NCBI RefSeq assembly: GCF_039543245.1
Contig: NZ_BAABJJ010000028.1
Span: forward strand, 1-64,000
Length of the DNA stretch: 64,000 bases
DNA from: Algibacter_G agarivorans
GTDB lineage: Bacteria > Bacteroidota > Bacteroidia > Flavobacteriales > Flavobacteriaceae
Reading direction: 5' to 3'
This document shows, one piece after another, positions 59,749-64,000 of the stretch. The notes beneath the pieces are model-generated. The model had not been told where the DNA came from, did no database searches, and saw only the letters and a program-made list of their open reading frames with translations. Positions within the stretch are counted from its first letter, which is position 1, and the number at the start of each line of letters is the position of its first letter. The position numbers and the translations under genes are program-made.

Positions 59749-60243
59749 TTATTGTAACTTTTTTGTGTCAAGGTCATTGGGGATTCCTTGCGGAAATCTA
59801 GCAAACTTATATATTTCATCCCAAGATATATTATCCGGATATTTTAAGTCATATTTAGAATTTGTTATGGATGCAGTTACGCCAAGATTAATTGGAAGCG
59901 AAATTATTCCAAATACACCATGTCCGAGGGAAGCTATATTAACAAGACTAGCCCAAGTATTAATTTTTTTAGGGTTATTTACGGTTAAGGAAACTGAGAT
60001 TACACAAGATTGTATCATATCTTTCTGAAGTGGCTGCAAAGTGCCTTCTTGCAATAGCTTAATTTCGTTTTTACTTACTTCAATGATTTCACCAGATACA
60101 TCTTTATGGCTACCATTTACGTCCGCTTTGGCATAAAAACCATTGACCTTATATTTAAGATTTTGGGGTGTTGTTACATGCTTTGGAGAGCTACAAGCTA
60201 ATAAAAATGATGCTGTACATAGTAATATGATATAATTTTTCAT
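59749..60243 (-). CDS. Lipoprotein of unknown function
   Basis: A 164-residue lipoprotein: MKNYIILLCTASFLLACSS is a clean lipoprotein signal, which sets the start at ATG 60243 rather than in the longer frame that overlaps the upstream gene. The mature part is beta-rich (EIIEVSKNEIKLLQEGTLQP, the hydrophobic TWASLVNIASLGHGVFGIIS segment). It begins 7 bp after the 533-residue gene, so they are one operon. Function not recognised. Confidence 0.75.
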   Translation of the reverse strand: MKNYIILLCTASFLLACSSPKHVTTPQNLKYKVNGFYAKADVNGSHKDVSGEIIEVSKNEIKLLQEGTLQPLQKDMIQSCVISVSLTVNNPKKINTWASLVNIASLGHGVFGIISLPINLGVTASITNSKYDLKYPDNISWDEIYKFARFPQGIPNDLDTKKLQ

Positions 60244-60250
60244 GATCTGT

Positions 60251-61852
60251 TTATTGAATATTAGTAAATTTTGAGTTCCAGAAAACAGATTCCATTCCAT
60301 CTTCCATGGCTTTAAATTCCTGAGCAAGTTCGTTCCAAGTTTTATCATCATTCAAAAGCATTTTTTTCAATTTAGAAAGGTTTTTATCTTTAAGCCAGCT
60401 TTTTCTTATCCATTCTAAATAGTACCCTTTCGATGAAAGAAAGAGCTCAAACTCGTCTTTGTTATTTAATTCTGGGAGCTTGAACTTAAATCTAAATTCG
60501 TTCCCAGGAAATGATATAAGATAGTAATGATCATCCTTTGCTATATCAGATATAGTGTAAGCGTTGCCATTAACTATATCTAAGGTATTGGGATAAATAG
60601 TATATGGTTCAGTTTCAGATTTTATGGTGGTTAGGGCTAATAAATCTATCCGCCACAAACCTTTAGTCATTTCTATTTTTATTTTTATTTTGTTATTTGT
60701 TTGGTTTATGTTGTTTAGGGGGGCAATTACTAAGTTTTTGGCTATGGGCCCTGTTTCATATAATTCCTCTATAAACTGCCAGATCTTTAATTCTTCGTTC
60801 CAAACGGATAATTTTATTTTACCAAGCCGTTTAAATGGATTGCTTAGTTTTTGTTTTATAAATTCGTTAGTTTCAATTTTAGAAAAATAATCTCCAACCT
60901 CATCACCCATATAAGAGATGCCATTATAGAGTAAAAAAGTAGTTAATAATGTTTGTCTAAAATTGATTACTAATCCGTAATTATTAGTTGACAATCCTTG
61001 GTATTCCAAAATAATTTCCTCTTTTGTTTCTAGTTTGTTTGGGTCAGTTAATGAGAAATATTCGGCTTCATCAATGGTGTTTATCCTGGATGCTATGTTT
61101 GTGTTGTTAACTGTAGCAAGCGATGCGTTAAGTAGATTGCCACATTGGTAGAATGATCCGTGTTTGTCTTGAAATACATGGTCATTTTTATTTTTTGGTA
61201 CAGCTTGAATGTATAGTTCGTTAATCATGTGTGTTTCAAAGGCTTCGTTTTTCATGATCAACAAAAATTCATCACTAGAAGTAGCATATTGTAAAGCATC
61301 CAAATCTTGCCTTTCCAATGAAGGCGAAATCGAGCTAGAAAACCCTTCTGCTTGTGCGTTATGAAGTAATGTTTGTCCATCAACATAAAATGTAGGGCAT
61401 GAGCCAAAGCAGGCTTTTGGATTTGTAATACAAACCACATTGAGTATTGCATTAGCCCCTGTAAGAATACTAAGTGCTGCAATTTTATCATTGTCTTTAG
61501 TTAGGATTTTAGAGTACTCATTGGTTTCAATGATTGCTATGTCATTTATGGTTAAATGTAATTCACCAGTATGTAGCGTGTTTCTGTTAAAATCATATAA
61601 AGTACCATTTCCGGTTATAGTGTCTTTGCCATTGTTTAAAGACCAAGTATCTAATAGACTAACATTCCCGTTTTTAAAGTGGACTTTAAAGAATGGCATT
61701 TTTGTAGAGTCTTTATGAATAACTTCATTAACATTTGTATAGGTTTCACGAAATCCATGATCAATGTAGTATTTTCTACATGAGTATACAGCAATGGTCA
61801 ATAGTAAGACAATAAGTGCTGAAATTGTCTGGTTTTTTTGAAGAAGATTCAT
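60251..61852 (-). CDS. Large lipoprotein-like protein of unknown function with CFGSCPTFY motif
   Basis: A 533-residue protein whose N-terminus (QTISALIVLLLTIAVYSCRK) ends in a lipobox-like AVYSC. The central motif PKACFGSCPTFYVDGQTLLH (near 147) with two cysteines five residues apart or fewer is the clearest mark and recurs in hypothetical flavobacterial proteins. The C-terminal half is beta-rich, with YLISFPGNEFRFKFKLPEL. No enzyme signature is seen. It is the first gene of a two-gene operon with a small lipoprotein. Confidence 0.75.
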   Translation of the reverse strand: MNLLQKNQTISALIVLLLTIAVYSCRKYYIDHGFRETYTNVNEVIHKDSTKMPFFKVHFKNGNVSLLDTWSLNNGKDTITGNGTLYDFNRNTLHTGELHLTINDIAIIETNEYSKILTKDNDKIAALSILTGANAILNVVCITNPKACFGSCPTFYVDGQTLLHNAQAEGFSSSISPSLERQDLDALQYATSSDEFLLIMKNEAFETHMINELYIQAVPKNKNDHVFQDKHGSFYQCGNLLNASLATVNNTNIASRINTIDEAEYFSLTDPNKLETKEEIILEYQGLSTNNYGLVINFRQTLLTTFLLYNGISYMGDEVGDYFSKIETNEFIKQKLSNPFKRLGKIKLSVWNEELKIWQFIEELYETGPIAKNLVIAPLNNINQTNNKIKIKIEMTKGLWRIDLLALTTIKSETEPYTIYPNTLDIVNGNAYTISDIAKDDHYYLISFPGNEFRFKFKLPELNNKDEFELFLSSKGYYLEWIRKSWLKDKNLSKLKKMLLNDDKTWNELAQEFKAMEDGMESVFWNSKFTNIQ

Positions 61853-62414
61853 AGTCTCATTGTTTTAAATTAATGTTTCTCTTAACTGAGATTTAGTTTT
61901 TTTCACCTCCTTAATTCTGTTTCTATACCTTATAAAAGGACAAGTGACTTTCCGATAATTGCATTTTATTTTGAGGAAATTGATTAAAATATTTGCATAA
62001 ATCTCAAAAGAATCTATGTTTAACCGTTTAACTTTGCAATAATTGAAATCCATGAAGTACTAGGGGAGATGTCAAATTAATTATTTTAATTGTAGTAAAC
62101 AATGATGAATATCATATGTGAATAACCCTGTTAATTTAACCTTTTTGTTTTAATATTTAAGTAAACAACTACTAAAATGATAGGATTATTTGTAAGTAAA
62201 GACGGTTATATTTTATTTATGGACTAAAATAAATTATGATAAAATGATACTACTCTTGAAAAGCCAATTATTTCAAAAATTCTTCTTTTGTAGTTATACT
62301 TCTTTATTATATAGTATCATAGGGTGTTTTATAAGTTTCAATAAGTATTCAAATTGCAGTAAAATATTTTAATTCATCAGACTTATTAACCTAAGCTTTT
62401 CCAGATTGTGTTCA
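61853..62414. other. Mostly gene-free AT-rich stretch
   Basis: Only one short minus-strand frame (61865-62053, 62 codons) lies here, with no family resemblance; it could be a small gene in front of the lipoprotein operon but is not supported. The rest is AT-rich with no recognised hairpin, promoter or repeat. The operon promoter must be somewhere in this interval. Confidence 0.5.
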
Positions 62415-63557
62415 TTAAATCATTCCATAAACAGGAACTATAAATTCACCATTTAAAAATGTTTTGGCATCTAACTGACTTTGGAGTATAACGCCTTGAG
62501 GTTTGGTTTCCAGTAACCATAGAACGGCCTGTACTAATGGTGCAGCAGTGGTAGTTTGGATAGCTCGTAAGGTATGCTTGCCAACTTGTTGTGGCCGAAT
62601 ATGTTTAGCGATTTCCCAACGGCGTAAGCCCCCTTTGGAGTCCTTGCCTTCTACGGCTGCATAGATTATAATTTGGTCGTCTTCGATATGTGGAATTTCG
62701 TCTTGCATAATTTTTTGTAAACTGGAAATGGGATCTTTAGTGTTTTTTAAACCTTTTAGCTGCTTATCAACCCAGCTATAATGACCTCGGTGTCGTAAAG
62801 TTTTATAATCCATATGTTGTACTTTCCCACTCAAGGCATCAGGAAGGTCTGCTGCACCACCAGAAGTGAGGTCTTCTTCATAAGTAATCCCGTTAATTAT
62901 TATAACACTTCTTTCGGAAAGGGCAGGTCGGGATGTTTTTTTAAAATCTCGAATAACGATACAGTCCTTTAAATATTCCGTTGCCACACCAACAGGACTC
63001 CAAGTAAAACCATAAAAATGTGGTGCTACGGCATGATTGGTGAGTGCACCGACTTTAAATTCTAGTGTATTTACCTGATCAACTTTGTATTGCTTGCAAA
63101 ATTCTTGGTACATAAAATGTGCCAGAACATCAATATAACCAGGAGCCAGACCTGTTTGCAAAACAAATCCTATCTTGGCATTTTTGGACATTTCTATTAT
63201 TTGGTTTGTTTCTGCTACATATTCGGTGAGGTTGGCATAATAGAGCTTATTGTTTTTTGCATATTCCGCCATGGTAGGCGCTAAACTTCCAGGTAAACAA
63301 TCGAGTAGGGCATCACCATTTTTAAAAATGGTTTTTACATCGTCCGTAATATGTAAGGGATCCAAATGAAACGCAATCACTTTACAAGGTTTGGTAGTGC
63401 CTTTCATAATCCATTGGGCAACGTTTTGAGCTTTTGAGAGCGTACGATTACCAATATAAATAGTTGGTGTTACAGTGCTCCACTCAGCCAAAATAAGTCC
63501 TGCGGCTTCCGCAATACCACCTGCGCCTGCAATAATAATGTTATAGTGTCTTTTCAA
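62415..63557 (-). CDS. Saccharopine dehydrogenase-like NAD(P) oxidoreductase
   Basis: A 380-residue protein with a Rossmann motif NIIIAGAGGIAEAAG (6-20) and the saccharopine dehydrogenase C-terminal domain (VLQTGLAPGYIDVLAHFM near 130, then NHAVAPHFYGFTWSPVG). Members may act in lysine breakdown or on carboxynorspermidine or other imino-acid adducts, so the substrate is open. It has no same-strand neighbours nearby and is divergent from the exported protein at the window edge. Confidence 0.82.
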   Translation of the reverse strand: MKRHYNIIIAGAGGIAEAAGLILAEWSTVTPTIYIGNRTLSKAQNVAQWIMKGTTKPCKVIAFHLDPLHITDDVKTIFKNGDALLDCLPGSLAPTMAEYAKNNKLYYANLTEYVAETNQIIEMSKNAKIGFVLQTGLAPGYIDVLAHFMYQEFCKQYKVDQVNTLEFKVGALTNHAVAPHFYGFTWSPVGVATEYLKDCIVIRDFKKTSRPALSERSVIIINGITYEEDLTSGGAADLPDALSGKVQHMDYKTLRHRGHYSWVDKQLKGLKNTKDPISSLQKIMQDEIPHIEDDQIIIYAAVEGKDSKGGLRRWEIAKHIRPQQVGKHTLRAIQTTTAAPLVQAVLWLLETKPQGVILQSQLDAKTFLNGEFIVPVYGMI

Positions 63558-63724
63558 ATTTTAGTGTAATAAATTGATGTACACTAATTTAAGGATAATT
63601 TAGCTTGTATGCGCTAAAAATTAGTAACGCTTTAAGTTTAAATGAAGGATTTTATTATGATTTATGTCATAATTTACGTTCATTTGTCAAATTACATTCG
63701 TGCTTAATTAAACTTAACTTTATT

Positions 63725-64000
63725 ATGAGAAAACTAGTATTACTATGTGTTGTTATGGCTTTTTTAATTCCTAAACAATCAGTAGCCCAAAAAGATGGTG
63801 CTGCGGTAGCCGCAGTAGCGGGAGGACTCCTTGCTATTGGAGCTGGAATTGCTGCGGTGGAGCAAATGAAAGAGCAAGCCGAGTTAAGAGCAACGCAATG
63901 GGTATTATCCAATAGACCGGAATTAGAGAGTTTTTCATTAAAAACACTGGCTTTTAACGGTAAAAAAATGAAAGACATGTCTTCAACATCCGTTATTACG
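63725..64000 (+). CDS. Exported protein, 5' part only (runs off window)
   Basis: ATG 63725 opens a frame that is still open at base 64000 (92 codons). Residues 1-20 are a signal peptide (VLLCVVMAFLIPKQSVAQ), followed by an Ala/Gly-rich hydrophobic segment (AAVAAVAGGLLAIGAGIAAVE) that could be a membrane helix or glycine-zipper, then a helical part and FNGKKMKDMSS. The family is not recognised from this part. Confidence 0.7.
   Translation, partial: MRKLVLLCVVMAFLIPKQSVAQKDGAAVAAVAGGLLAIGAGIAAVEQMKEQAELRATQWVLSNRPELESFSLKTLAFNGKKMKDMSSTSVIT

Noticed and set aside
59720..60028. 102-codon plus-strand frame
   Set aside because: Mostly antisense to the small lipoprotein gene, which has a convincing signal peptide.
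60244..60351. 5' extension of the small lipoprotein
   Set aside because: It overlaps the end of the upstream gene and would bury the lipoprotein signal that begins at ATG 60243.
61865..62053. 62-codon minus-strand frame upstream of the 533-residue gene
   Set aside because: It is on the right strand and close to the operon, but shows no domain, signal or membrane segment and no start-site support; left open rather than called.

Overview
The window is AT-rich chromosomal DNA from a member of the Bacteroidota, most likely a marine-type Flavobacteriaceae. The case rests on several lines: promoters with the family's -7 box (TAnnTTTG, often with TTG upstream), A-rich leaders with no Shine-Dalgarno sequence on nearly every gene, the order rpsU - xer recombinase - hpf - tRNAs - tuf - tRNA-Trp - secE - nusG - rplKAJL - rpoBC - DUF3467, and many proteins typical of this group (DUF2851, DUF2721, DUF4369, DUF2911, DnaQ-GIY-YIG fusion). 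The genus cannot be fixed from the sequence alone.

Layout. 0-0.2 kb: the tail of an IS200/IS605-type element. 0.25-16.6 kb: housekeeping and maintenance genes (cyclophilin lipoprotein, CoA-type NUDIX hydrolase, acyltransferase, RecQ, topoisomerase III, pseudouridine synthase), a first ECF sigma operon, DUF2721 and DUF2851 genes, a PspC-like/K+ channel pair, a Na+:alanine symporter, an HhH protein and an acyl-CoA dehydrogenase. 16.6-32.2 kb: the translation/transcription core: rpsU (with a rare true Shine-Dalgarno), xer, hpf, tRNA-Thr/Tyr/Gly/Thr, tuf, tRNA-Trp, secE-nusG-rplKAJL-rpoB-rpoC and a DUF3467 gene, closed by strong terminators. 32.2-41.8 kb: 4Fe-4S protein, prfC, idi and a QueD/PTPS homologue, a second identical tRNA-Thr, DUF4369 lipoprotein, DUF819 membrane protein, AlkB, M15 dipeptidase, DEAD-box helicase, MOSC protein. 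41.9-49.8 kb: DUF2911 protein, a second ECF sigma module ending in a repeat-rich exported protein, miaA, a voltage-gated-type K+ channel with a zinc ribbon, the exonuclease/GIY-YIG fusion and the PLP protein YggS. 49.9-64 kb: DUF1015, 3-hydroxyacyl-CoA dehydrogenase, Gfo/Idh oxidoreductase, pcm, NTF2-like protein, smpB, S41 peptidase, dodecin, lpd, two lipoproteins of unknown role, a saccharopine-dehydrogenase-like protein and the start of an exported protein.

The most interesting stretch is the 506-bp gap at 37845-38350. It carries a perfect -24/-12 (sigma-54) promoter followed about 100 bp later by a terminator. A second candidate transcription unit follows: three direct repeats, a -7 box lacking a proper -33 element, a 12-codon ORF and another terminator. 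Neither unit contains a normal gene, so both are candidate small RNA or micropeptide genes. Also notable: miaA and the DnaQ-GIY-YIG gene both lack ATG/GTG/TTG where the protein must begin and appear to start at ATT; and several families of short dispersed repeats sit in gaps, including between rpoB and rpoC and inside one coding region.

All assignments come from reading the sequence and from knowledge of families; no search or folding program was run. No rRNA, CRISPR array, prophage or defence island was seen.
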